Under the pieces are notes generated by a model. The model was not told the origin of the DNA. It searched no databases and saw only the letters and a list, made by a program, of their open reading frames with translations. This document shows, in pieces, positions 49,785 to 57,783 of a DNA stretch of 64,000 nucleotides (position 1 is the stretch's first letter; each line of letters opens with the position of its first letter). This DNA comes from Lachnospiraceae bacterium GAM79 (GTDB taxonomy: Bacteria; Bacillota; Clostridia; Lachnospirales; Lachnospiraceae), in NCBI GenBank assembly GCA_003584705.1, contig AP018536.1, forward strand, positions 496,001 through 560,000. The letters are read 5' to 3'. The translations under genes were made by a program, and so were the position numbers.

Positions 49785-50721
49785 AAAAATGTTGAAAATT
49801 GTATACGGTGATTGTACTCTGGGAGTATCGGGAGATAACTTTTCTTATATTTTTTCTTATGTGGCTGGAGGAATGGAGTCACTCGTAAAAGACGGAATAG
49901 AGTGGTTGTTTAGATGTCCTAAACCAGCCTTTTGGAGAGCGCTTACCGATAATGATCGGGGCTGTGGATTCCAAGTGCAGAGTGGAGCGTGGATGTCCGC
50001 TGATATGTTTATACATTGTGTGAAGAAACAAGTGATAGTTGATGACAAAGATATCGGATTACCATGTGCACCTTATAATAATGCATTTTCAGCCAATGAA
50101 TATGCTGATCATGTAAAAATGATCTTTACCTATGAAACTATTACAATTCCCAAAACATTGGTGGAAGTATCCTATCAGATTAACAGTAATGGAGAAATTC
50201 TTGTGGAAAACCTCTTCCATGGAAGACCGGAACTTCCAGAGCTTCCGGTTTTTGGACTACGTATACTTATGCCGACGCTTGCAAAGGAATATAGGTATGA
50301 AGGGTTGTCGGGAGAAACCTACCCGGACAGAAAGAAGGGAGCCCATAGAGGTGTTTTCATTGAAAAACCGATTATGACACCATATTTGGTTCCGCAGGAA
50401 TGTGGAATGCATATGGATACAGAATGGGTTGAAATATATCGAGATACTATACAGGATAATAGTATGCCGTCACCTGGTAAACATATGCTGAAAATATGTA
50501 AGAGTGGAGAAAATTTTCATTTTTCATGTCTTCCATATACGGCATATGAAATCGAAAATGCAACTCATCAGGAAGAGCTTCCGCCAGCAAGGAGAACTGT
50601 ACTGTGTATTTATGGAGCGACAAGAGGCGTTGGAGGAATTAATAGTTGGGGAGCCGATGTAGAACCATCGTATCATGTAAGTGCAAAAGAAGACATCCGA
50701 TATTCATTTATAATTAGTTGA
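49768..50721 (+). CDS. lacM: Beta-galactosidase small subunit, LacM type
   Basis: A 317-residue protein made of the C-terminal beta-sandwich domain of LacZ (Bgal_small). Landmarks are PAFWRALTDNDRGCGFQVQS near residue 50, LPVFGLRILMP, YEGLSGETYPDRKKGAHRGV and VGGINSWGADVEPSYHVSAK at the end. It starts inside lacL (ATG 49768, GGAGG twelve bases before), so the subunits are co-translated. It completes the active site of LacL. Confidence 0.9.
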   Translation: MQNMNKKMLKIVYGDCTLGVSGDNFSYIFSYVAGGMESLVKDGIEWLFRCPKPAFWRALTDNDRGCGFQVQSGAWMSADMFIHCVKKQVIVDDKDIGLPCAPYNNAFSANEYADHVKMIFTYETITIPKTLVEVSYQINSNGEILVENLFHGRPELPELPVFGLRILMPTLAKEYRYEGLSGETYPDRKKGAHRGVFIEKPIMTPYLVPQECGMHMDTEWVEIYRDTIQDNSMPSPGKHMLKICKSGENFHFSCLPYTAYEIENATHQEELPPARRTVLCIYGATRGVGGINSWGADVEPSYHVSAKEDIRYSFIIS

Positions 50722-50744
50722 CAAAATAAGAAAGGAGAAATTGT

Positions 50745-51536
50745 ATGGGAGCAAAAAAATTAAACTATTCTGTTTGTATTGATGCAGTATTTCGGGAGAG
50801 TAAATTATCATTCGTAGAGGCAATGAGTGTAATTCACAGACTTGGATATAAAGCTTATGAATTTTGGTCATGGAAGGATAAAGATATTAAACGTATAAAA
50901 GAGGTTCAGAAAGAAACAGGACTAAAGACAGCAGCTTTCTGTACGGAGTTTATTAATCCTGGAGATCCTGAAAAACAGCAGGAATTCCTTGAAGGTTTAA
51001 AAAGGAGTATGGAAACGGCTCATGTACTTGACTGTGGAAGATTGATCGTACAGGCTGGATGGGAATATGAAACAGCTGCAAAAGGCATAACGAGAGATCA
51101 ACATAGATGCACTTTCATTGATACTATGCAAAAAGCAGGGGATCTTGCGGCTGAGCAAAAAATAGAGCTTGTAATAGAGCCTTTAAATTTACTGGTAGAT
51201 CATCCGGGATATCATTTGTCTACTTCGAGAGAAGCTTTTGACATATTAGAGAAAATAGATTCGGATAATGTGAAGATATTATTTGATATCTATCATCAAC
51301 AAATCACAGAAGGAAATTTGTATTCTAATATATTTGACCATTTGAACCAAATAGGACATTTTCATGCAGCGGCTGTGCCTGGTCGAGGTCCTATTACCGG
51401 CGGAGAAATCAATTATACATACTTGCTTCAGGAACTTGCTGATAATGGATACGATGGATATGTTGGATTGGAATACATGACTGCCTTTTCGGCGGAAGAA
51501 TCCTTGAAAAAAGTTATGGAAAATATATTGGTATAA
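50745..51536 (+). CDS. Hydroxypyruvate isomerase-like TIM-barrel protein
   Basis: A 263-residue xylose-isomerase-like TIM barrel. The family's metal and substrate residues are visible in ELVIEPLNLLVDHPGYHLS (near 145-160), ILFDIYHQQITEGN (near 180), FHAAAVPGRGPITGGEINYT and VGLEYMTAFSAEES. This pattern is closest to hydroxypyruvate isomerase, but related proteins isomerise other keto sugars. AAAGGAGAAA precedes the ATG. As last gene of the LacLM operon it may process a sugar released from the substrate. Confidence 0.8.
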   Translation: MGAKKLNYSVCIDAVFRESKLSFVEAMSVIHRLGYKAYEFWSWKDKDIKRIKEVQKETGLKTAAFCTEFINPGDPEKQQEFLEGLKRSMETAHVLDCGRLIVQAGWEYETAAKGITRDQHRCTFIDTMQKAGDLAAEQKIELVIEPLNLLVDHPGYHLSTSREAFDILEKIDSDNVKILFDIYHQQITEGNLYSNIFDHLNQIGHFHAAAVPGRGPITGGEINYTYLLQELADNGYDGYVGLEYMTAFSAEESLKKVMENILV

Positions 51537-51543
51537 GTGTTAA

Positions 51544-51571
51544 AAGAGCCCACATTAACTTGTGGGCTCTT
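51544..51571. terminator. Terminator hairpin, left copy of a 28-bp duplication
   Basis: The palindrome aagagcccaca/tgtgggctctt with loop ttaact lies 7 bp after the isomerase stop. An identical 28-bp copy lies at 53227-53254, on the other side of the IS element. Confidence 0.92.
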
Positions 51572-53226
51572 CAGACTGTAGACAAAACGCTTTTGGTCAG
51601 CACTCCAGAAGCGTTTTTCTTGTTTTGGGTTCAAAAAGTGTGTACTTGATCAATAATAAACACTTTTGGGTTCCCCTTTTTCCCTTCCTGGCTATCATCT
51701 TTGCCAGTTTTTTCAGATTCATGCAGGCAAACGTAAGCCCGACTTTCATTTCCATCCGGGCTTTTCCTATCATCTGTGTATAGCGTAATCCGTGGTTTTC
51801 TTTTGCTGTTCCGAAGAGGCGCTCTACGGTCTCTTTCCGTTGCGCATACACTTCCTTCATCCCAATCGTATGCCGGATATCCTCACACTTTTCCATGTAC
51901 GGCTCCCAGATATGCCGGGTCACTACCTTCACATGATCCCTGCTTTCTGTGCACTGCTTCAGATATGGACATCCTTCACAGACGATTCCGCAGCTCTTGT
52001 ATTCCCGGTATCCGGAACGGTTCGTCGTATGATAAGCCAGCACCTGATCGTTCGGGCATACATAGCAGTCAAAATATTCATCATACACATACTCGGTTTT
52101 TTTGAAAAAACCATCTTTGGTCATGGGGCGTTTATACGGCAGAAGCGGTGTGATACCATCATCCAGAAGTAACTTTGCTATCGCTGGTGTTTTGTATCCT
52201 GCATCGGCTACCAGTGTCTGAATGCCAATGTCTTTTATCTTATCATACAGGGATTTAAATGTCCGGCTGTCATGCTGGTTGCCGGGATTTACACTATAAC
52301 CCAGAATCCATCCGTTTTTGTCACAGGCTGTCTGCACGGAATACGCAAAAACATTTTTATGTTCACCCTTTCGGAACCATCCGCTTTCCGGATCCGTTGT
52401 ACTTTCCTTGACCGTTTTTTCTTCTTTTCCATCAGAGCTGCCACCACAGGAGGGGGGATCTTTGGGATCTTCCTTCTTTTCTTTCAGAGGCTTTTTCCCA
52501 TGCGCTTCCCGGTCTTCATTGATTTCCTTCTTTAACTGCTCTTCGAAGAACAGTGCTTCCTCATCTGCAATCCGTTTCCGCATCTTTTTGCTGTTTGCCC
52601 GTGCTTTTACATGGGTGGCATCCACGAAGACCTCGGAAGGATCAATCAGTCTGTATTTATAGCATTCCTGCAGGATACGGGAAAAGATCTGTTCAAAAAG
52701 ATCAGTATTCTTAAAGCGTCTGGTATAATTCTTTCCAAACGTAGAGAAATGGGGAACCTTGTCCATCATTTCCAGACCGAGGAACCATCGGTATGCGACA
52801 TTGACTTCGATTTCTTTTACTGTCTGGCGCATGCTTCGGATGCCGTACAGATACTGGATGAATGGAATTTTAATGAGCATGACCGGATCCATGCTGGGGC
52901 GGCCATTGTCTGCACTGTATTTATCGATCACAAGATCATAGATAAAACTCCAGTCGATTGCCTGGTCAATCAGGCGCAGCAGATGATCCTGCGGAACAAG
53001 GTCATCCATGCAGAACATCTGAATCTGCTCTCTTTTCTTATCTGCATTCTGTGTCATCATAGGAAACACCGCCTTTATTTTGATACTTTCATTATACCAA
53101 AAAAGTAGTGAAAAGTCCCGTAAATACGGCATTTTCACTACTTCTTATATGCTTGTAAGTACATAATTTTTGCAGTCATGACACAAGAAAAGCTCCCTCA
53201 CAGGAAGGAGCTTTGTCTACAGTCTG
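51572..53226. mobile_element. IS1182-family insertion sequence
   Basis: A 1655-bp element. Its terminal inverted repeats are CAGACTGTAGACAAA: left at 51572-51586, right as the reverse complement at 53212-53226 (15/15 match). It encodes one transposase on the minus strand. It is flanked by an exact 28-bp direct repeat that is itself a terminator hairpin (51544-51571 and 53227-53254), so it inserted at a palindromic terminator and duplicated it. A GC hairpin (agctccctcacaggaaggagct, near 53191) lies just inside the right end. Confidence 0.92.
51597..53060 (-). CDS. IS1182-family transposase
   Basis: A 487-residue DDE transposase. The N-terminal DUF772 domain is visible (DHLLRLIDQAIDWSFIYDLV; GRPSMDPVMLIKI). 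The catalytic core includes VFVDATHVKARANSKK (first Asp) and TLVADAGYKTPAIAKLLLDD (second Asp); the Glu is in the RKETVERLFGTAKENHGLRY segment. A Cys group (CGIVCEGCPYLKQC) lies near residue 395, as in other IS1182 members. A charged, low-complexity insert (KKEDPKDPPSCGGSSDGKEE) lies between. I use ATG 53060 (MMTQNADKKREQ). The frame appears intact, so the element may be active. Confidence 0.92.
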   Translation of the reverse strand: MMTQNADKKREQIQMFCMDDLVPQDHLLRLIDQAIDWSFIYDLVIDKYSADNGRPSMDPVMLIKIPFIQYLYGIRSMRQTVKEIEVNVAYRWFLGLEMMDKVPHFSTFGKNYTRRFKNTDLFEQIFSRILQECYKYRLIDPSEVFVDATHVKARANSKKMRKRIADEEALFFEEQLKKEINEDREAHGKKPLKEKKEDPKDPPSCGGSSDGKEEKTVKESTTDPESGWFRKGEHKNVFAYSVQTACDKNGWILGYSVNPGNQHDSRTFKSLYDKIKDIGIQTLVADAGYKTPAIAKLLLDDGITPLLPYKRPMTKDGFFKKTEYVYDEYFDCYVCPNDQVLAYHTTNRSGYREYKSCGIVCEGCPYLKQCTESRDHVKVVTRHIWEPYMEKCEDIRHTIGMKEVYAQRKETVERLFGTAKENHGLRYTQMIGKARMEMKVGLTFACMNLKKLAKMIARKGKRGTQKCLLLIKYTLFEPKTRKTLLEC

Positions 53227-53254
53227 AAGAGCCCACATTAACTTGTGGGCTCTT
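53227..53254. terminator. Terminator hairpin, right copy of the 28-bp duplication
   Basis: Identical to 51544-51571. It terminates the minus-strand AraC gene, whose stop codon (53238-53240) lies within the hairpin loop region. Confidence 0.9.
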
Positions 53255-54107
53255 GATTTCCATTGTATTTTTTACGGTATTCAGACGGAGAATAATGCGT
53301 TATTTTGTTAAAAACGCGATTAAAGTTAGAAATACTTTGAAATCCGGATTGATAAGCTATTTCCGTAATTGGCAGGGCTTCCTCACATAACAGTCGGGTA
53401 GCTCGCTGAATACGTTCGTTCGATAGATAATCATTAAATGTCATATGTGTATATTCTTTAAATAACCGTGAAAAATAAAAATGACTAAATCCAAAAATAT
53501 CGGATATATCCTTTTGAGACAAATCTTTTTCACAGTTTTGAGAAATATAAGTGCATGCATTTTGTATTTTAATATAATTTTGGCTACTGCAATTGGAGGT
53601 AATCTGACTTGTATTTATATTATTATAAATATATTTACCTAAAGCCATCAGCATTGAATAAATCTGTATAGTACAAGCTGTTTCGGTAAAAGGGTCATGT
53701 GATTTAAAAATATGATAGGCTTCTTTCATGTGATAGGTTAATATTTCGTTTAATTCTGTCATATCCTCGCGGCCTATTTTGTGATAGGTTTTAAAATGCC
53801 TATAGTTAATCATTAGGTCATGACAGTTATAAATAAAGTTATCACCAAATTGAAGCAAGAGAGAACTATTTGAAGTTACAGATATATTGCTGTGCATTTC
53901 ACCCGGCCAGATTAAGAGGAGATCCCCGGTGTCAAGGTGGTATTGCTCGTTTCCGACAGAGTAACTGCCATTATTATCAGTTGCGATAATAAACTCCGCA
54001 AATTCGTGCCAATGTTCAGGAAATGATCTTGGCGCACCCATGTAGGAAAATTTGACGTTATAATCAAGATCTGTAATTATGTTTTCCATTTTTTCAGAAG
54101 ATTGCAT
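53238..54107 (-). CDS. AraC-family regulator of the oxidoreductase/VOC operon
   Basis: A 289-residue regulator. The cupin domain (FPEHWHEFAEFIIATDNNG, LDTGDLLLIWPGEMHSN) covers the first 110 residues. The DNA-binding half has LSQKDISDIFGFSHFYFSRL and the second helix-turn-helix ITEIAYQSGFQSISNFNRVF. The start at 54107 follows AGGAGG. It is divergent from the ABC operon at 54453 across 345 bp. Its C-terminal NGNQEPTS is encoded by the terminator palindrome. Confidence 0.88.
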   Translation of the reverse strand: MQSSEKMENIITDLDYNVKFSYMGAPRSFPEHWHEFAEFIIATDNNGSYSVGNEQYHLDTGDLLLIWPGEMHSNISVTSNSSLLLQFGDNFIYNCHDLMINYRHFKTYHKIGREDMTELNEILTYHMKEAYHIFKSHDPFTETACTIQIYSMLMALGKYIYNNINTSQITSNCSSQNYIKIQNACTYISQNCEKDLSQKDISDIFGFSHFYFSRLFKEYTHMTFNDYLSNERIQRATRLLCEEALPITEIAYQSGFQSISNFNRVFNKITHYSPSEYRKKYNGNQEPTS

Positions 54108-54452
54108 ACAAAGCCTCCTTTTGCTTATTCAATAGCAATTTATAAGCAATTACAATAACAATAATTTAAAACAAATTATCCGTAAATTTAGGAAAAGTTA
54201 TACGATATAATATACAAATATACTACTATTTTTAGGCGATACAGTCAATATGTTTGTTAATTTTGTTACAAAATTATATTATTCAGTCAATGAGAATGAA
54301 ATAAATGACAAAAAATAATAAGTACATAACAAAATATTATAAGCAAAAAATGCTAATTAGAGATAGAATACACTTACATACAAAACAAGCTTGTTAAATA
54401 TGATGACGCAACTATTAATCGCTTTTTAATGAATTGAAGAGAGGGTACATTT
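54108..54452. promoter_or_regulatory. Divergent control region between AraC gene and ABC operon
   Basis: 345 bp of very AT-rich DNA with no gene. It holds an inverted repeat ttgcttat (54121-54128) / ataagcaa (54142-54149), with the unit tataagcaa repeated at 54338-54346, possible AraC half-sites. A TATAAT at 54206-54211 lacks a good -35, as expected for an activated promoter. Confidence 0.45.
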
Positions 54453-55907
54453 ATGGAAAAGAAAAAAGCATTAGCAGCGGTGATGGCGACAATGTTAATT
54501 GCATCTAGCCTGACTGCCTGCGGAGGCACCAAAGATACTGAAAATATGGATGCTTCTCAAACATCATCAGCTCAGACACAGGCCGTCAGCCTTGACGGAG
54601 ACAAGACAACCACAGTAAAAACTGTAAAAATGGGAGATAATGATGTTGAAGTAGAAGTGACGGATATTGGGAAAACCGGTACCTTTACATTCTGGTCGGC
54701 ATATACGGGTGACTCTGCTATATGGGAGCAGAAGAGAGTTGATGCATTCAACGAAGCCTATGCAGATCTTGGAATAAAGTGTGATTTACAGTTTGTACCT
54801 GATGGCGCAGGAATAAATAATGGTAAGCTCCTTAGCGCAATAGCAGGTGGAACTGCTCCTGATCTGATCGTGACAGACAATTCTATATCGTGTTATCAGT
54901 ATGCGGCAGAAGGATCCTTTATGGGACTTGATGCAGTGTTAGACGAAATTGACTTGGATGTGTCTTCCTTTTTTGAAGGTTGCAAGGATGTCATGTATTA
55001 TAATGACGTCTGCTATCTGATTCCTCAGGATACCAATGTTATCATGCTATATTATAATCCAGAAATTGCAAAAGAGTGCGGTTTGGATCCTGAAAATCCA
55101 CCTAAGACCATTGAAGAACTGGATAGCTGGTCTGATGCGATGACAGTGAAAGCTGCTGACGGATCCTATAACAGGCTTGGAATTGTGCCGTGGCTTGATT
55201 CCGGAAATGAGGCATTTATCCTGCCGTATCTGTTTGGCGCGGATCCTTATGATAAAACAACTGGAAAAGTGGATTTAACTTCGGATAAAATGCTGAATTA
55301 TATGGCTTGGATTCAGGGATATGCTAAAAAATATGATCCGGAAAAAATCAATGCCTTTACTTCTGGATTGGGACAGATGTTCTCCCCCGATCATCCGTTT
55401 ATGACTGGAAAAGTAGGCATGACTATTACCGGAAACTGGTTTTCCGAGGCTTTAAAGGAGTATGCACCCGATGTGCCATACGAAGTATGTGCAGTTCCTG
55501 TCCCCGAAGGTGGACGCGCAAACAGTACAACGTTTGGAACCAATGTCTTTGCGATTCCTGCAGGAACAGACCCTGATAAAGCACAGTTAGCTGCACTGTT
55601 TATTAAATTTGCTGAACAGGGAAGTATCAATGAAGATAATTTCTCTGTGTGGAGATCCATTCCGGTTATCGATGCGGCATTTGATGATGTCAGCTTGACA
55701 AAAAATGGTGATGAAATGTATGCACTAGAACGTAAAATTGCAAACTCTCCTGAAAATGGAATTCCGGCACTTTGTTCTGTATCTGCAGAACTGTCGAATC
55801 AGTTTATTGCACTGAGACAGAACATGATATATAATCCGGATGCTGATGCAAAGGCTGCTTTACAGACTCTTCAGGATCAAATGCAGGCAACAATGGATGC
55901 GAAGTAA
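54453..55907 (+). CDS. ABC transporter substrate-binding lipoprotein (oxidoreductase operon)
   Basis: A 484-residue family 1 solute-binding protein. The lipobox is SLTACGG, followed by a Ser/Thr/Gln linker and a short domain (TVKTVKMGDNDVEVEVTDIG), before the binding core at GTFTFWSAYTGDSAIWEQKR. GAGAGGG precedes the ATG. It heads an operon of oxidoreductase and isomerase genes; the ligand is unknown. Confidence 0.9.
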   Translation: MEKKKALAAVMATMLIASSLTACGGTKDTENMDASQTSSAQTQAVSLDGDKTTTVKTVKMGDNDVEVEVTDIGKTGTFTFWSAYTGDSAIWEQKRVDAFNEAYADLGIKCDLQFVPDGAGINNGKLLSAIAGGTAPDLIVTDNSISCYQYAAEGSFMGLDAVLDEIDLDVSSFFEGCKDVMYYNDVCYLIPQDTNVIMLYYNPEIAKECGLDPENPPKTIEELDSWSDAMTVKAADGSYNRLGIVPWLDSGNEAFILPYLFGADPYDKTTGKVDLTSDKMLNYMAWIQGYAKKYDPEKINAFTSGLGQMFSPDHPFMTGKVGMTITGNWFSEALKEYAPDVPYEVCAVPVPEGGRANSTTFGTNVFAIPAGTDPDKAQLAALFIKFAEQGSINEDNFSVWRSIPVIDAAFDDVSLTKNGDEMYALERKIANSPENGIPALCSVSAELSNQFIALRQNMIYNPDADAKAALQTLQDQMQATMDAK

Positions 55908-55970
55908 ATAACAAGTGATTTCAGGCAGGATAAGGTATTGCTTTATCCTGTCTGAATAAGAGGAAACAAT

Positions 55971-56822
55971 ATGAAGAAAAATATGCGTCTTTACAAAATG
56001 GGAGTCTTCTTCCGAAAATTTATATTATATTTCATCCTTTTGTTCTTCGCACTGCTTTGGCTTATTCCTTTTTTCTTCCTTGTAATGGGATCGTTTAAAA
56101 GCACCAGCGAACTTTTTCAGGTACCGTTCAGATGGCTGCCAAAGCACTTTGACTTTGATAACTACATAAATATGTTTCAGCAGATTCCTTTTTTACGGTA
56201 TTTAAAAAACACATTAATAATTGTCTTTTTCAGTGTAGTAGGAGCTTTGATTTCTAATTCTTTGATAGCATATGGATTTTCAAGATTACGCTGGCCCGGA
56301 AGAGATAAAGTGTTTATGATTGTACTTGCCACAATGATTCTTCCGTATCAGGTAACAATGATCCCTTTGTATTTAATGTTCACCAAAATGCATTGGGTAG
56401 GAACATTCCTTCCGCTGATTGTTCCGCAATTTTTTGGAAATGCATTTTATATATTTTTATTACGGCAATTCCTTACGGGAGTACCAAAAGAAATTACAGA
56501 GTCTTCGCGTATTGATGGAGCAAATGAATTTGAAATTTTCTTAAAAGTAATTATGCCAATCTCAAAACCTGCATTAGCATCTGTAGCAATTATGGCATTT
56601 ATCAGAGCGTGGAATGATTTCCTTGGACCGTTAGTATTCTTGGGAAGTGATAGATTGTATACCTTATCACTTGCGGCATCAATGCTAAAGTCTAATTATG
56701 ATCCCAACTGGGATTTACTGTTACCGTTAGGGGTTGTGATGGTACTTCCGGTCTTGCTTCTGTTTTTTGTACTTCAGAAGTATTTTATCCAGGGTATAAC
56801 CATGAGCGGAATCAAAGGATAG
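55971..56822 (+). CDS. Sugar ABC transporter permease, MalG type (oxidoreductase operon)
   Basis: A 283-residue permease with the EAA loop equivalent ESSRIDGANEFEIFLKVIMP and the MalG C-terminus LQKYFIQGITMSGIKG. Unusually, it precedes the MalF-type gene; the other two importers here have MalF first. Confidence 0.9.
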   Translation: MKKNMRLYKMGVFFRKFILYFILLFFALLWLIPFFFLVMGSFKSTSELFQVPFRWLPKHFDFDNYINMFQQIPFLRYLKNTLIIVFFSVVGALISNSLIAYGFSRLRWPGRDKVFMIVLATMILPYQVTMIPLYLMFTKMHWVGTFLPLIVPQFFGNAFYIFLLRQFLTGVPKEITESSRIDGANEFEIFLKVIMPISKPALASVAIMAFIRAWNDFLGPLVFLGSDRLYTLSLAASMLKSNYDPNWDLLLPLGVVMVLPVLLLFFVLQKYFIQGITMSGIKG

Positions 56823-56831
56823 GAGGCCGTT

Positions 56832-57752
56832 ATGAAGAAAACAGTCAAAACGGAATTTAGCGAATATAAAAACTCGAGAATGAGAAGGGCTGAAGCAAAA
56901 AATGGTATTTTGTTTGTGCTTCCCTGGATTATAGGATTTTTAGGATTCACTCTGTACCCGATATTAAGCTCTTTATATTACTCTTTTTGTGACTATAGCG
57001 TTATTAAAGAGCCGGTATTTACGGGAGTAAAAAACTATGTCACCCTTTTTCATGACCAGACGTTTATTAAAGCATGTAAGAATACAGCGTACATGATGTT
57101 AATCGGGGTGCCGGTGACCACTTTTTTTGCTGTTGCAGTATCTGTAATTCTTAATAGCAAAAAATTAAGACATACTGGCTGGATGAGAGTTGTGTTCTTT
57201 ATTCCAACGCTTGTACCTACCGTAGTGGCTTGTCTGCTTTGGATTTGGGTTATGCAGCCAGAAACTGGAGTTGTCAATACGCTATTAGGATATATCGGTA
57301 TTAAAGGTCCCGGTTGGCTTGCAAGTCCTACATGGGCAAAGCCTGCATTTATCATGATGATGATATGGACCTGTGGAAATGCTATCATAATTTATTTGGC
57401 AGGTTTGCAGGATATTTCAGAAACATTGTATGAAGCGGCTGAAATCGATGGGGCAAGTTTTTTTAGGGAGACTATTTCCATTACGCTACCCTTGCTGAAG
57501 CCTACCATTTTATATAACATGGTTACTCTAGTGATTGGCGTCTTTCAGTGGTTTGCAGAGCCATACATTATGACACAGGGCGGACCCAATAATGCAACAA
57601 TGTTTTATTCGCTTTATCTGTATCAGAATGCATTCACCTATTTTAAAATGGGATATGCGTCTGCACAGGCATGGATTATGCTGGTTGTAGCATTTGCGAT
57701 TATTCTTATATTATTTAAGTTCTTAAAATTTGGAGAGTCAAATAATTCATAA
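56832..57752 (+). CDS. Sugar ABC transporter permease, MalF type (oxidoreductase operon)
   Basis: A 306-residue permease with about six transmembrane helices and the EAA loop EAAEIDGASFFRETISITLP. ATAGGAGG precedes the ATG, 9 bp after the previous stop. MTQGGPNNATMFYSLYLYQN is characteristic of MalF-like subunits. No ATPase gene is nearby. Confidence 0.9.
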   Translation: MKKTVKTEFSEYKNSRMRRAEAKNGILFVLPWIIGFLGFTLYPILSSLYYSFCDYSVIKEPVFTGVKNYVTLFHDQTFIKACKNTAYMMLIGVPVTTFFAVAVSVILNSKKLRHTGWMRVVFFIPTLVPTVVACLLWIWVMQPETGVVNTLLGYIGIKGPGWLASPTWAKPAFIMMMIWTCGNAIIIYLAGLQDISETLYEAAEIDGASFFRETISITLPLLKPTILYNMVTLVIGVFQWFAEPYIMTQGGPNNATMFYSLYLYQNAFTYFKMGYASAQAWIMLVVAFAIILILFKFLKFGESNNS

Positions 57753-57783
57753 ATCAGACTGTGAAAGGTGAGTTGGGAGACAT

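Noticed and set aside
47862..50721. Possible frameshift splitting a single lacZ gene
   Set aside because: Lengths, domain boundary and the 17-bp overlap match the known two-subunit LacL/LacM enzymes, and the second gene has its own GGAGG and ATG.
51776..53108. Plus-strand open frames across the IS element
   Set aside because: They are antisense to the intact transposase and show no domain.
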